Source: CAWIUB01 sp963839175
GTDB taxonomy: Bacteria > Actinomycetota > Actinomycetes > Mycobacteriales > Jatrophihabitantaceae
DNA length: 64,000 nucleotides
Assembly: GCA_963839175.1 (NCBI GenBank)
Contig: CAWIUB010000035.1
Location: 1 to 64,000, forward strand
Direction: 5' to 3'
Shown here: one piece after another, positions 32,597 through 41,070 of the stretch
Position numbering within the stretch: position 1 is the stretch's first letter
Layout: each line of letters begins with the position of its first letter
Position numbers and translations under genes: made by a program
The notes under the pieces: model-generated
Database searches by the model: none
Told to the model about the DNA's origin: nothing
Seen by the model: the letters and a program-made list of their open reading frames with translations, nothing else

Positions 32597-33009
32597 CTGA
32601 CGTCCATCACTAGCGGCACGCCCGCGGTTCGGCATGCCTGTGCAAGCTGCTGGTCGAGCGTGGCCAGCGGCAGTGCCGAGCGTTCGCAGAGCACGAGATA
32701 GGCAGCATCGTAGGCACTGAGTGTGTGCGCTCGACCCGTTCGCACGACGGCACCGACGTTGATCGTCGCGAGATCGACCTGAATCGGGAGCTCGTCGAGC
32801 AGCTGTACGAACCGCATGCTCTGCGCTTCGCTGATCCGCCGCCGACGTTCAGCCGCCAGCAGCATGTTGGCGACCTCCAGCCGCCACACCGCAGGCACGA
32901 CCGCCACGTCGCCACCACCCAGACGGTCAAGCACAGCCTCCGTGGCCTCGGTGGCCTCGTCCTCGAAGCACCACGCCATCGTCACCGATGTGTCGATGAC
33001 GAAGGCCAC
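32593..33009 (-). CDS. PIN-domain toxin (VapC-like), module 5
   Basis: The 138-residue PIN nuclease begins VAFVIDTSVTMAWCFEDEAT. It has WRLEVANMLL, LSAYDAAYLVLCERSALPLA and TLDQQLAQA, the expected acidic sites. GTG start shares one base with the antitoxin stop (TAGTG). Tail-to-tail with module 4. Confidence 0.92.
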   Translation of the reverse strand: MAFVIDTSVTMAWCFEDEATEATEAVLDRLGGGDVAVVPAVWRLEVANMLLAAERRRRISEAQSMRFVQLLDELPIQVDLATINVGAVVRTGRAHTLSAYDAAYLVLCERSALPLATLDQQLAQACRTAGVPLVMDVS

Positions 33010-33245
33010 TATCTGCGACCCTCTTCGATCATCCGGCGCACCGAGAAGCGTCCTCGTCGCACACCGCGCCTCGCCCGGCGAAGCTCCGCAACGACATCCG
33101 CGGGTTGCCCGTGATGCGGGGCCACGGGAACCAGTCGGGCAACTTCGCGGCCGTGCTTGGTTATTGTCACGATGTTGCCACGCTCGACCTCGTCGAGCAG
33201 GCGAGGTAGATGGGTCTTGGCCTCGTAGGCGCCCACGGTGGTCAC
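33009..33245 (-). CDS. Phd/YefM-family antitoxin, module 5
   Basis: The 78-residue protein has the Phd/YefM N-terminus (TTVGAYEAKTHLPRLLDEVE, then IVTITKHGREVARLVP). It is the only module here with this antitoxin class. The C-terminus is very basic (RRARRGVRRGRFSVRRM). A 27-base inverted repeat lies 4 bases upstream of the GTG start. Confidence 0.92.
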   Translation of the reverse strand: MTTVGAYEAKTHLPRLLDEVERGNIVTITKHGREVARLVPVAPHHGQPADVVAELRRARRGVRRGRFSVRRMIEEGRR

Positions 33246-33248
33246 TCG

Positions 33249-33275
33249 TTCAGACTAGTCGGAAACTAGTCTGAA
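33249..33275. promoter_or_regulatory. Operator: TTCAGACTAGT-N5-ACTAGTCTGAA
   Basis: A perfect 11-bp inverted repeat with 5-base spacer just before the Phd-type antitoxin start. Its size and placement fit a dimeric Phd/YefM binding site for autoregulation. Confidence 0.75.
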
Positions 33276-33282
33276 CACCCCT

Positions 33283-35718
33283 TCACCTTCTTACCCGCTC
33301 GCCCTCGGGGTCGTAGAGCGGCTCCTGCGTGACGACGCCGCGCACCCATTCGCCGAACAGATCGACCTCGACCGCAATGCCGGGCGTCGCATCGGACACC
33401 GGCAGGTAGGCATACGCGATCGAGGCCCCCACCGTGTAGCCGTAGCCCCCGGACGTCACACGCCCGGCGACCCGCGAGCCGACCCGCACCGGCTCGTTGC
33501 CGTGCGCCAGGTTACGCGGGTCGTCGAGCACGATGCAGCACAGGCGGCGACCGACGTCCGCGGTCAGCGCATCTCGGCCGACGAACCCACCCGGCTTGTC
33601 GAGCTTGACGCAGAAGCCGAGTCCCGCCTCGTAGGGCGTCGTCTCCGGCGTGACATCGGTGCTCCAAACGCGGTAGCCCTTCTCCAGCCGCAGACTCTCG
33701 ATCGCCCGGTAGCCGCACGCCATCACGCCGTACTCGGCTCCTGCGCCCCACAACGTCTGCCATAGCGTCACGCCGTACTCGGCTGATGCGTACAGCTCCC
33801 AGCCCAGTTCACCGGTGTACGTCACGCGGAGCGCGTGCACCGGGACCGAGCCCACCGTGATCACCTGCGCGGTCATGAACGGGAACGCCTCGCTCGACAG
33901 GTCGGCGGGCGTCAGCGGTGCGAGGATGTCCCGCGCATGCGGCCCCCACAGGGCGTAGCAGCAGAATTGCCCAGTGATATCGGCGATTCGCACGTCGGCG
34001 GCAGCGAGCCGCGCCTGACGGCGCAGCCAGGCCAGGTCGTGCGAGCCGTATGCGGTGCCGGTGACGATCAGGAACTCGTCGTCGGCAAGACGGGTGACGG
34101 TGAAGTCCGACTCGATGCCGCCACGATCGTTCAGCGCCTGCGTGTACGTCACCGCCCCGATTCGGCGGGCCACCCGGTTGTCGCAGACCCAGTCGAGAAG
34201 GGCGCCCGCACCGGCTCCACTCACCGCGATCTTCGCGAACGACGACTCGTCGAACAGGCCCGCGCGCTCGCGGGTAGCGCGGTGCTCGGCCTCGATCGCC
34301 GGCGACCAGTTGCGCTCGGCCCAGCCAGTCGGCCGCGTGGACGCATCCCCGGCCATCGCGTTCGCGGCGTAGTAGTTCACCCGCTCCCAGCCGGACTTCT
34401 CCCCGAAGGCCGCGCCGTGCTCGGCGTGCCAGCCGTAGGCGGGCGGCAGCCGCAACGGCCGCCCGGCGAGCCGCTCGTCGCCGGGGTAGCGGATGTCGTA
34501 GTACGTCTGGTAGCTCTCGACGGTGCGCGCCAACGTATACCCAGGCGAACGGAACTGCTGGCCGAAGCGGCTGACGTCCATGTGCCAGACGTCCATACCC
34601 GGACGCCCATCGACGATCCACTGCGCCATCAGCCGACCGATCCCTCCCGCGCCCGCAATGCCGTGCGCGCAGAAGCCAGCCGCGACGAAGAACCCGCCGA
34701 CGGCCGTCTCGCCAAGACAGAACTCGTTGTCGGGGGTGAACGCTTCGGGCCCGTTGATCAGCTTGCGCACGCCGACGTCGGCCACCGCCGGGACGCGAAT
34801 CTGTGCGTTGGCAGCGATCTGCTCGAACCGCGGCCAATCTTCGGCAAGCAGCTTGCCGTTGAAGTCGGACGGTATCGCGTCGTAGGACGACGCGCTCATC
34901 ATCCACGGCTGAGAGCTGCGTTCGTAGCCGCCCATGACCAGACCGTCGACCTCTTGCCGGAGGTAGACGAGCAGGTCAGGATCGCGCAGCGTCGGCAGCA
35001 CAGGGTCGCCTGGCGAGCGAAAGCCGGCCGTCACCAGATACTGGTGCGACATCGGAACGATCGGCACGCGCACTCCGGTCATCCGGGCGACCTGCGCGGC
35101 GAACATTCCGCCGCAGTCGACGACCACCTCGCAGTCGACATCGCCGCGATCCGTTCGTACCCGAGACACCCGGCCGTCTCGGACGTCGATCCCGATGACC
35201 CTGGTGCGCGACTCGATGCGCACGCCGCCTGCGCGAGCCAATCCGGCCAGCGTGTAACACAGCTGCGACGGTTCGAGGTAGCCGTCCGATGGCAGGTACG
35301 CGGCGCCGACGACCCCGTCGGTCGACATCAACGGGAACAGCTCCTGAGCCTCGCGCGGCGAAATCTCCTGCAGCGGCAGGCCGAACGTGCGTGCCCAGCT
35401 GATCTGCTGGCGGATCTCGGCCAGCCGGTCGGGACTGGACGCCAGCCGGATGCCACCGCACTCGGTCCAGCCGACCGCCTCGCCGAGCCGCCGGTACAAC
35501 TCGACCGAGTGGATGTTCATCCGGGTCAGCGTCGGGTCGGCGCGCAGCTGGCCCACCAGGCCCGCCGAATGGAACGTCGAGCCACTCGTCAACTCGGAGC
35601 GCTCGACGAGCAGCACGTCACGTTCACCCAGTTCGGTTAGGTGGTAGGCGATACTCGTCCCGCCGACTCCCCCGCCGATGATGACGATCCGCGACGAGGT
35701 GGGCAGATCTGCTGGCAT
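33283..35718 (-). CDS. Dimethylglycine/sarcosine dehydrogenase-like flavoprotein with GcvT domain
   Basis: The 811-residue enzyme joins an FAD-dependent DAO domain (IVIIGGGVGGTSIAYHLTEL, GSTFHSAGLVGQL with the flavin-linking His region) to a C-terminal GcvT/aminomethyltransferase region (RERAGLFDESSFAKIAV, GPHARDILAPLTPADLSS, GYRAIESLRLEKGYRVW). Such enzymes demethylate N-methylated glycines and pass the carbon to tetrahydrofolate. ATG 35718 follows GGGGGAG; GTG 35721 is also possible. Divergent from a kinase and permease that may serve the same substrate. Confidence 0.9.
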   Translation of the reverse strand: MPADLPTSSRIVIIGGGVGGTSIAYHLTELGERDVLLVERSELTSGSTFHSAGLVGQLRADPTLTRMNIHSVELYRRLGEAVGWTECGGIRLASSPDRLAEIRQQISWARTFGLPLQEISPREAQELFPLMSTDGVVGAAYLPSDGYLEPSQLCYTLAGLARAGGVRIESRTRVIGIDVRDGRVSRVRTDRGDVDCEVVVDCGGMFAAQVARMTGVRVPIVPMSHQYLVTAGFRSPGDPVLPTLRDPDLLVYLRQEVDGLVMGGYERSSQPWMMSASSYDAIPSDFNGKLLAEDWPRFEQIAANAQIRVPAVADVGVRKLINGPEAFTPDNEFCLGETAVGGFFVAAGFCAHGIAGAGGIGRLMAQWIVDGRPGMDVWHMDVSRFGQQFRSPGYTLARTVESYQTYYDIRYPGDERLAGRPLRLPPAYGWHAEHGAAFGEKSGWERVNYYAANAMAGDASTRPTGWAERNWSPAIEAEHRATRERAGLFDESSFAKIAVSGAGAGALLDWVCDNRVARRIGAVTYTQALNDRGGIESDFTVTRLADDEFLIVTGTAYGSHDLAWLRRQARLAAADVRIADITGQFCCYALWGPHARDILAPLTPADLSSEAFPFMTAQVITVGSVPVHALRVTYTGELGWELYASAEYGVTLWQTLWGAGAEYGVMACGYRAIESLRLEKGYRVWSTDVTPETTPYEAGLGFCVKLDKPGGFVGRDALTADVGRRLCCIVLDDPRNLAHGNEPVRVGSRVAGRVTSGGYGYTVGASIAYAYLPVSDATPGIAVEVDLFGEWVRGVVTQEPLYDPEGERVRR

Positions 35719-35878
35719 CACATCTCCCCCGGTGGCCGCGATCCGGACTCGGCGACGCTAGCAGCCCGCGACGCGCCGAACCCAAAGGAGTGGGGACTAG
35801 CCCATTTCCCTTTGGCGGGCCTAGCATCCGTGAAGTCCACGGTGTCTGCCCACGGCGCCCCGCGGGAGAGGAGTGCGC

Positions 35879-36820
35879 GTGCCGATCGCCTGCGACGACG
35901 TCGGCGCGTCCACCCCAGCCATGGACGAGGAACTCACAGCCATTCTCGACGCGATACCCGTGCTCGCTGGCCCGCGCCGGATCAAGCGGCTGCCCGGGGG
36001 CCTGACGAACCACAACTACCAGGTCACGAAAGGGCGCCGCCGTTACGTAGCACGGCTCTCGTCGGCCAGCAGCGAACTGCTCGCGATCGACCGCGACGCC
36101 GAGTACAGCAACTCGCTGATCGCCGCCACGGTCGGGGCCGGGCCGGGCGTGGTCGAGTACGTACCCAGTGGCGGTCTCCTGGTCATCGACTGGGTTGACG
36201 GCCGCACCCTGGGGTCCGCCGATCTGGCCAACGACGGCGTCCTGTCCCGAGTAATCGCCGCGGTCGGGCGGCTGCACGCCGCGCCGCGTTTCGCTGACGA
36301 TTTCGACATGTTCGCCGTCCAGCGCCGATATCTTGCCCTGGTGCAAGAGCACGGCTTTCGGCTACCTGCCCGATACCTGGACTTCATGCCGCTCGTCGCG
36401 CAGATCGAGGCGGCCCTCGCGGTCCACGTCCAGCCGATGGTCCCCTGCCACAACGATCTGCTTGCCAGCAACTTGATTGACGACGGCACGCGAGTCTGGA
36501 TCATCGACTACGAGTACGCCGGCAACAACGACCCGTACTTCGAGCTGGGGAACATGTGGAGCGAGGCCAGCCTGCCGATCGGCCGCCTGGACGACATCGT
36601 CGGGCTCTATCACGGCTCACCCGAGCCGTCCCTGGTGGCGCGTGCCCGGCTCTACGGGCTGATGTCCAAATACGGCTGGACGCTCTGGGCGTCCATTCAA
36701 GACGCCATCAGCGACATCGAGTTCGACTTCTGGTCATGGGGCATGGAGAAATACGACCGTGCAACGGCTGAGTTCGACGGGCCGGACCTGGCCCGGCTGT
36801 TGGCAGACGTGACGAGCTGA
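35879..36820 (+). CDS. Choline-kinase-like/aminoglycoside phosphotransferase family protein
   Basis: The 313-residue protein has the APH/ChoK fold. RIKRLPGGLTNHNYQVT forms the nucleotide loop, CHNDLLASNLIDDG is the Brenner-type catalytic HND motif and WIIDYEYAGNNDPYFELGN carries the metal aspartate. This signature is close to choline/ethanolamine kinases. AGAGGAG precedes GTG 35879. It lies 10 bases before an APC permease and opposite the dimethylglycine-type dehydrogenase, suggesting uptake and use of choline, betaine or a related amine. Confidence 0.85.
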   Translation: MPIACDDVGASTPAMDEELTAILDAIPVLAGPRRIKRLPGGLTNHNYQVTKGRRRYVARLSSASSELLAIDRDAEYSNSLIAATVGAGPGVVEYVPSGGLLVIDWVDGRTLGSADLANDGVLSRVIAAVGRLHAAPRFADDFDMFAVQRRYLALVQEHGFRLPARYLDFMPLVAQIEAALAVHVQPMVPCHNDLLASNLIDDGTRVWIIDYEYAGNNDPYFELGNMWSEASLPIGRLDDIVGLYHGSPEPSLVARARLYGLMSKYGWTLWASIQDAISDIEFDFWSWGMEKYDRATAEFDGPDLARLLADVTS

Positions 36821-36830
36821 AGGAGAACAG

Positions 36831-38465
36831 GTGCCCGAGGGAATCGTGCTGGATGAGCTTAGCGAGGACGAACACCGACTCGCCGAGCTCGGCTACAAGC
36901 AGGAACTGCATCGATCGTGGTCGGGATTCTCGAACTTCGCCATCTCGTTCTCGATCATCTCAATCCTGGCCGGCTGCTTCACGACGTTCGGCGTCGGCTG
37001 GAACAACGGCGGCCCGGCCGCGATCGCCTGGGGCTGGCCGATCGTCTCGTGCTTCATCCTGGTGATCGGACTGTGCATGTCCGAGCTGGTCTCGGCATTC
37101 CCCACCTCCGGCGGCATCTATTGGTGGGCGTCCAAGCTCGGGGGCGCGAAGGCGGGCTACTACACCGGCTGGCTGAACCTGATCGGGCTGCTCGCCATCG
37201 ACGCCTCGGTGGCCTACGGCTGCGCGACGTTCTTCGACCTGACTCTCGACACCCTCAGCGACTCGTGGGCGGCGCACTACAGCCTTAAGCGTGTCTTCGT
37301 CATCTTCATGGTCGTGCTCGTGCTGGTCGCACTCGTCAACATCTTCTCCAGCCACCTGCTCGCCATTCTCAACAATATCTCCGTGTGGTGGCACGTGCTC
37401 GGCGCGGCGACGGTCGTAGGGATCTTGCTGTTCGTGCCGAAGCATCACGCCAGCGCCGGATCGGTGTTCACGCATACCGTCAACAACACCGGACTGTTCG
37501 GCGGGCAGACCCACGGACTCGGCTTCATCCTCTACGTCCTCCCGTTGTCGGCCATCCTGACGCAGTACACGATCACCGGCTACGACGCCTCGGCGCACCT
37601 GTCGGAGGAGACGCACAGTGCGGCGAACTCGGCGGCCAAGGGCATGTGGCGCTCGATCTTCTACTCCGCGATCGGCGGCTGGATCCTGCTGCTGACCTTC
37701 CTGTTCGCCGTTCAGGACGAGAACGGCGTGACCAAGGGCGGCGGGGCCGTCGCGGTGATCTTCAGCCAGGCGCTGTCGTCGAACTGGGCCGGCACCATCC
37801 TGCTGATCTCCACGGCCGGGCAGTTCTTCTGCACCGTGGCCTGCATGACCAGCACGACCCGCATGCTCTACGCGTTCAGCCGCGACGGCGCGGTCCCGGG
37901 CGCGCAGTACTGGGCGCGGCTGAACCACAACAAGGTCCCGGTGTATGGCGTGATCGTGTCGGCCGTGATCGCGGTGCTGCTCACGCTTCCGGCGCTTGTC
38001 GAGGTCGACATCAACGGCGCCCCGGTGCCTGTTGCCTTCTTCGCGGTTGTCTCGATCGGGGTCATCGGCTTGTACGTGGCGTTCGCGGTGCCGATCTTCC
38101 TCCGCTGGCGGGCTGGATCGAGATTCCAGCCGGGCAACTGGACGCTCGGCGCGACGTACAAGTGGATGTGCATCGTGGCCGTCGTCGAGATCGTGATCAC
38201 CTCGATCGTCGCGCTGCTGCCGACGTCCAGCGGCGGTCTGCCGTGGAATAGCGGCTTCGCCTGGCGCTACGTCAACTACACGATCCTGGTCGTGCCCGGA
38301 GCGTTGCTGCTGCTGTGGATCGCCTGGCACGTGTCGGTGAAGAATTGGTTCAAGGGGCCACGAACGACGATCGACCTGCCGGAGGGCATGACCGGGGCAG
38401 ACGAGATCGCCTTGGAGCACCAGCATCCGCACGGCGCACCCACGCCTCGGTCGGGCACCCCGTAG
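36831..38465 (+). CDS. APC-family amino acid/amine permease
   Basis: The 544-residue transporter has about 12 membrane helices and the APC start (LGYKQELHRSWSGFSNFAIS, then GGIYWWASKLGG after helix 2). The loop ITGYDASAHLSEETHSA is characteristic of the eukaryote-like GABA/choline permease branch. GTG 36831 is preceded by AAGGAGA. A compatible substrate would be GABA, a polyamine or a methylated amine; the sequence does not decide. Confidence 0.92.
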   Translation: MPEGIVLDELSEDEHRLAELGYKQELHRSWSGFSNFAISFSIISILAGCFTTFGVGWNNGGPAAIAWGWPIVSCFILVIGLCMSELVSAFPTSGGIYWWASKLGGAKAGYYTGWLNLIGLLAIDASVAYGCATFFDLTLDTLSDSWAAHYSLKRVFVIFMVVLVLVALVNIFSSHLLAILNNISVWWHVLGAATVVGILLFVPKHHASAGSVFTHTVNNTGLFGGQTHGLGFILYVLPLSAILTQYTITGYDASAHLSEETHSAANSAAKGMWRSIFYSAIGGWILLLTFLFAVQDENGVTKGGGAVAVIFSQALSSNWAGTILLISTAGQFFCTVACMTSTTRMLYAFSRDGAVPGAQYWARLNHNKVPVYGVIVSAVIAVLLTLPALVEVDINGAPVPVAFFAVVSIGVIGLYVAFAVPIFLRWRAGSRFQPGNWTLGATYKWMCIVAVVEIVITSIVALLPTSSGGLPWNSGFAWRYVNYTILVVPGALLLLWIAWHVSVKNWFKGPRTTIDLPEGMTGADEIALEHQHPHGAPTPRSGTP

Positions 38466-38479
38466 CCCGCCCCCTCCCG

Positions 38480-38527
38480 ACTTGTTCGACGCTCGGCAAG
38501 CGCAGGCACGCTCTCGGTCGAACAAGT
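38480..38527. terminator. Hairpin between convergent permease and GNAT genes
   Basis: ACTTGTTCGAC (38480-38490) pairs exactly with GTCGAACAAGT (38517-38527) across 26 bases. It lies 15 bases after the permease stop. The stem shares TTGTTCGAC with the hairpin at 19487-19564. Confidence 0.65.
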
Positions 38528-38554
38528 GACGATGATGTGCGGCGAGGGCACGCC

Positions 38555-39145
38555 CTAGGCCGGCTGTCGCGCCGACCACTCGGAGTCGAGCACCGACATG
38601 AGCACCTCGTCGTACCAATGGCCGTCGTGCAACACCATCGCGCGGCGACGGCCCTCCTCGACGAAGCCCGCCTTGGCGTAGGCGCGGACTGCCCCGCGAT
38701 TGAAGGCATAGACCTCGAGCTGGACGCGGTGCAGCCCCATCTCGCGGAACGCGTAGTCGGTGAGCACCCGAACGGCGTCCGAGCCGTAACCCCGATTGGT
38801 GTGCTCCAGGCCGAGTCCGATGCCGATGGTCGCGCACTTGTCCTTGGGCCGGGCGCCGAACAGTCCGACGTGCCCGACGAGGACGGGCGGGTCGTCGAGC
38901 GTCTCAATCGCGAAGCCCAGATCGTCACGTTGGTTGGCGCTCCACTCCGCGAACCGGGCCTTGACCGCCGCCTCCGACTGCGGGACCACCCACGATGAGT
39001 TCGTGACGGTGAACGCGGGGTCGGTGTACCACCGGGTCAGCGCCGGCAGGTCGTCGTCGCGCAGGCCACGTAACCGAACCAGCTCGCCTGTCAGCACCTC
39101 CCGTGCGTAGACACGCGCGTCGTCGGGCTCGCGAAACTCAGTCAC
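38555..39145 (-). CDS. GNAT N-acetyltransferase (RimJ/RimL-like)
   Basis: The 196-residue protein has the GNAT order: LVRLRGLRDDDLPALTRWY at the start, HVGLFGARPKDKCATIGIGL strand, the acetyl-CoA loop NRGYGSDAVRVLTDYAF and LEVYAFNRGAVRAYAKAGFV. Substrate likely an amino group of a protein or small molecule. It overlaps the rdgB gene by 8 bases and is likely co-transcribed. Confidence 0.92.
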   Translation of the reverse strand: MTEFREPDDARVYAREVLTGELVRLRGLRDDDLPALTRWYTDPAFTVTNSSWVVPQSEAAVKARFAEWSANQRDDLGFAIETLDDPPVLVGHVGLFGARPKDKCATIGIGLGLEHTNRGYGSDAVRVLTDYAFREMGLHRVQLEVYAFNRGAVRAYAKAGFVEEGRRRAMVLHDGHWYDEVLMSVLDSEWSARQPA

Positions 39146-39746
39146 CTCGGCTCACGGCCGCGATGATATGCGGGCCCAGCGCCCGCAACGCTTTGCCGCG
39201 GTGGCTGATCACGTCCTTCTCCCCCGGCGGCAACTCGCCGTTGGTGAGCGTCTTGCCATCGGCAACGAAGATCGGGTCGTAGCCGAAGCCGTTGGTGCCG
39301 CGGGGCTTGCGAACCAGCCGGCCGGCCATCCGGCCTTCGGTCACCATCTCGCGACCATCGGGCGTGACCAGCGCAGCGGCGCAGACGAACGCCGCACCCA
39401 GCCGGTCGTCTCGGGTGTCGGCCAGCTGATCCAGGATGAGCCGGAGGTTTGCCTCGTCGTCGCCATGCCCGCCGGCCCAACGTGCCGACAGCACGCCCGG
39501 CATGCCGTTCAGCGCGTCCACCGTCAGCCCTGAATCGTCGGCCACCGTCGGCAGCCCCGTTTGCTCGACACCGCGCCGCGCCTTGATCAGAGCGTTCTCG
39601 GCGAAGGTCGCGCCGGTCTCCGGCAGCTCGTCGTACGGCTCTACGTCAGCCAGGCCGATGACCTCAACACCGAAGGCGGAGCCCAGAATCCGTCGCAGTT
39701 CCTCGAGTTTCTTCCGATTGCGTGTCGCGAGCAGCAGCCGTGCCAT
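39138..39746 (-). CDS. rdgB: Non-canonical purine NTP pyrophosphatase (RdgB/HAM1)
   Basis: The 202-residue enzyme removes dITP, XTP and similar nucleotides. Marks are ATRNRKKLEELRRIL at the N-terminus, GATFAENALIKARRG, PTVADDSGLTVDALNGMPG and GTNGFGYDPIFV. It overlaps rph by one base at the start, an order conserved in actinobacteria. Confidence 0.96.
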   Translation of the reverse strand: MARLLLATRNRKKLEELRRILGSAFGVEVIGLADVEPYDELPETGATFAENALIKARRGVEQTGLPTVADDSGLTVDALNGMPGVLSARWAGGHGDDEANLRLILDQLADTRDDRLGAAFVCAAALVTPDGREMVTEGRMAGRLVRKPRGTNGFGYDPIFVADGKTLTNGELPPGEKDVISHRGKALRALGPHIIAAVSRGD

Positions 39747-40465
39747 CAGCCGAGCGCTTCGGCCTGCAGCTTCGCAAGCGTCGCGCAGCCGGCCAGGGCG
39801 AGGTCGAGCATCGCGTCCAGCTCCAGGCGGTCGAACGGAGCTGCCTCAGCGGTGCCCTGCACCTCCACGAACGCGCCATCGCCGGTCACGACGACGTTCA
39901 TGTCCGTGTCGGCGCGCACGTCCTCCTCGTACATCAGGTCCAGCCGGGGCTCGCCGTCGATGACGCCGACCGAAACCGCGGATACCGAGTTGACGATCGG
40001 GTTGGCCTTGCCGAGCGCCTGCTGAGCATCCAGCCATCGGACGGCGTCGGCCAGCGCGACGTAGGCGCCGGTGATCGCCGCCGTGCGGGTGCCGCCGTCG
40101 GCCTGCAGCACGTCGCAGTCGATCGAGATCGAGTTCTCACCCAGCGCCGACAGGTCGACGGCGGCGCGCAGCGACCGTCCGATCAGCCGCGATATCTCAT
40201 GGGTCCGTCCGCCGATCCGCCCCCTGACCGACTCGCGGTCGTTGCGGGTGAGCGTGGCGCGCGGCAGCATCGCGTACTCGGCCGTCACCCAGCCCAGGCC
40301 ACTGCCCTTGCGCCACCGCGGCACGCCCTTGACCACCGACGCCGCGCACAGCACCTTCGTCTCGCCGAACTCGATCAACGCCGACCCCTCGGCGTACCTC
40401 TGCCAGTCTCGGGTGATCGTTACCGGACGCAGCTGATCAGGAGCACGGTCATCAGGACGGGACAT
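39746..40465 (-). CDS. rph: Ribonuclease PH
   Basis: The 239-residue phosphorolytic 3'-5' exoribonuclease trims tRNA 3' ends. GSALIEFGETKVLCAA, TLTRNDRESVRGRIGGRTHE, IDCDVLQADGGTRTAAITGA and DLMYEEDVRADTDMNVV are family segments. ATG 40465. First gene of the rph-rdgB-GNAT run. Confidence 0.97.
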   Translation of the reverse strand: MSRPDDRAPDQLRPVTITRDWQRYAEGSALIEFGETKVLCAASVVKGVPRWRKGSGLGWVTAEYAMLPRATLTRNDRESVRGRIGGRTHEISRLIGRSLRAAVDLSALGENSISIDCDVLQADGGTRTAAITGAYVALADAVRWLDAQQALGKANPIVNSVSAVSVGVIDGEPRLDLMYEEDVRADTDMNVVVTGDGAFVEVQGTAEAAPFDRLELDAMLDLALAGCATLAKLQAEALG

Positions 40466-40555
40466 ACTGGCCAGCCTATCCGGGGTGCGTCCCGTACCAG
40501 TCGATGCCAGCGGGATGTGCGGGCCGTGTCAGCGACGCCGCCCACGATCGTGGTC

Positions 40556-40838
40556 ATGAGCTACGCAATCGAGGCCGAGGGCCTCACCAAACGCTTCGGC
40601 GCCACCCAGGCGCTGGCGGGTATCGACCTGGCGGCACGCGAGGGCACGGTGCTCGGCGTCCTGGGCCCGAACGGCGCTGGCAAGACGACGGCGGTCCGCA
40701 TCCTGGCGACGTTGATCGCCGCGGATTCGGGCACCGCCCGGGTCGGCGGCGTCGACGTGGCCCGCGACCCGCGCCAGGTGCGCCAGACGATCGGCCTCAC
40801 CGGCCAGTACGCGTCCGTCGACGAGGACCTGACCGGGG
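40556..40838 (+). pseudogene. Truncated ABC transporter ATPase (N-terminal part)
   Basis: The frame MSYAIEAEGLTKRFGATQAL runs through Walker A (GPNGAGKTTAVRIL) to the Q-loop (IGLTGQYASVDEDLTG), the pattern of daunorubicin-type (DrrA) exporters. It stops matching at about 40838. The signature motif and Walker B are missing and the following sequence belongs to another gene on the other strand. Dead by truncation. Confidence 0.85.
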
Positions 40839-40840
40839 CG

Positions 40841-41030
40841 ACTGCAGCGCGTTGGCCGCGTCGGACGGCGGATCGTCGCCCCATACCGCGTCGGCCAAGA
40901 CTCCGGCGCTCACCGGGCGATCGGCGTCGAGGGCCAGGCGGATCAGCAGGCGGCGCAGCCGCGAACCCGCGACGTCGACTCGGACGTCGCCGTACTGGAG
41001 CTCTAATGGGCCGAGGATCGCGACCTGCAT
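40841..41030 (-). pseudogene. Truncated SARP/AfsR-type regulator (N-terminal part)
   Basis: From ATG 41030 the frame reads MQVAILGPLELQYGDVRVDV, then GSRLRRLLIRLALDADRPVS and ADAVWGDDPPSDAANALQS, the winged-helix start of SARP regulators. After ALQS the family sequence (usually LVSRLRRALG) is replaced by the antisense of the ABC gene. Only the first 60 or so residues remain. Confidence 0.8.
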
Positions 41031-41070
41031 GCCTCCACTGTCCCAAATCCCGGCGGGCAGGATGGACGTC

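Noticed and set aside
23325..33275. CRISPR array or cas genes near the CHAT gene
   Set aside because: CHAT proteins occur in type III-E CRISPR, but no regularly spaced direct repeats or Cas-like genes are present in the window.
36960..38837. 625-codon open frame antisense to the APC permease
   Set aside because: Arg/Asp/Gly-rich mirror of a strongly coding membrane protein; typical high-GC shadow.
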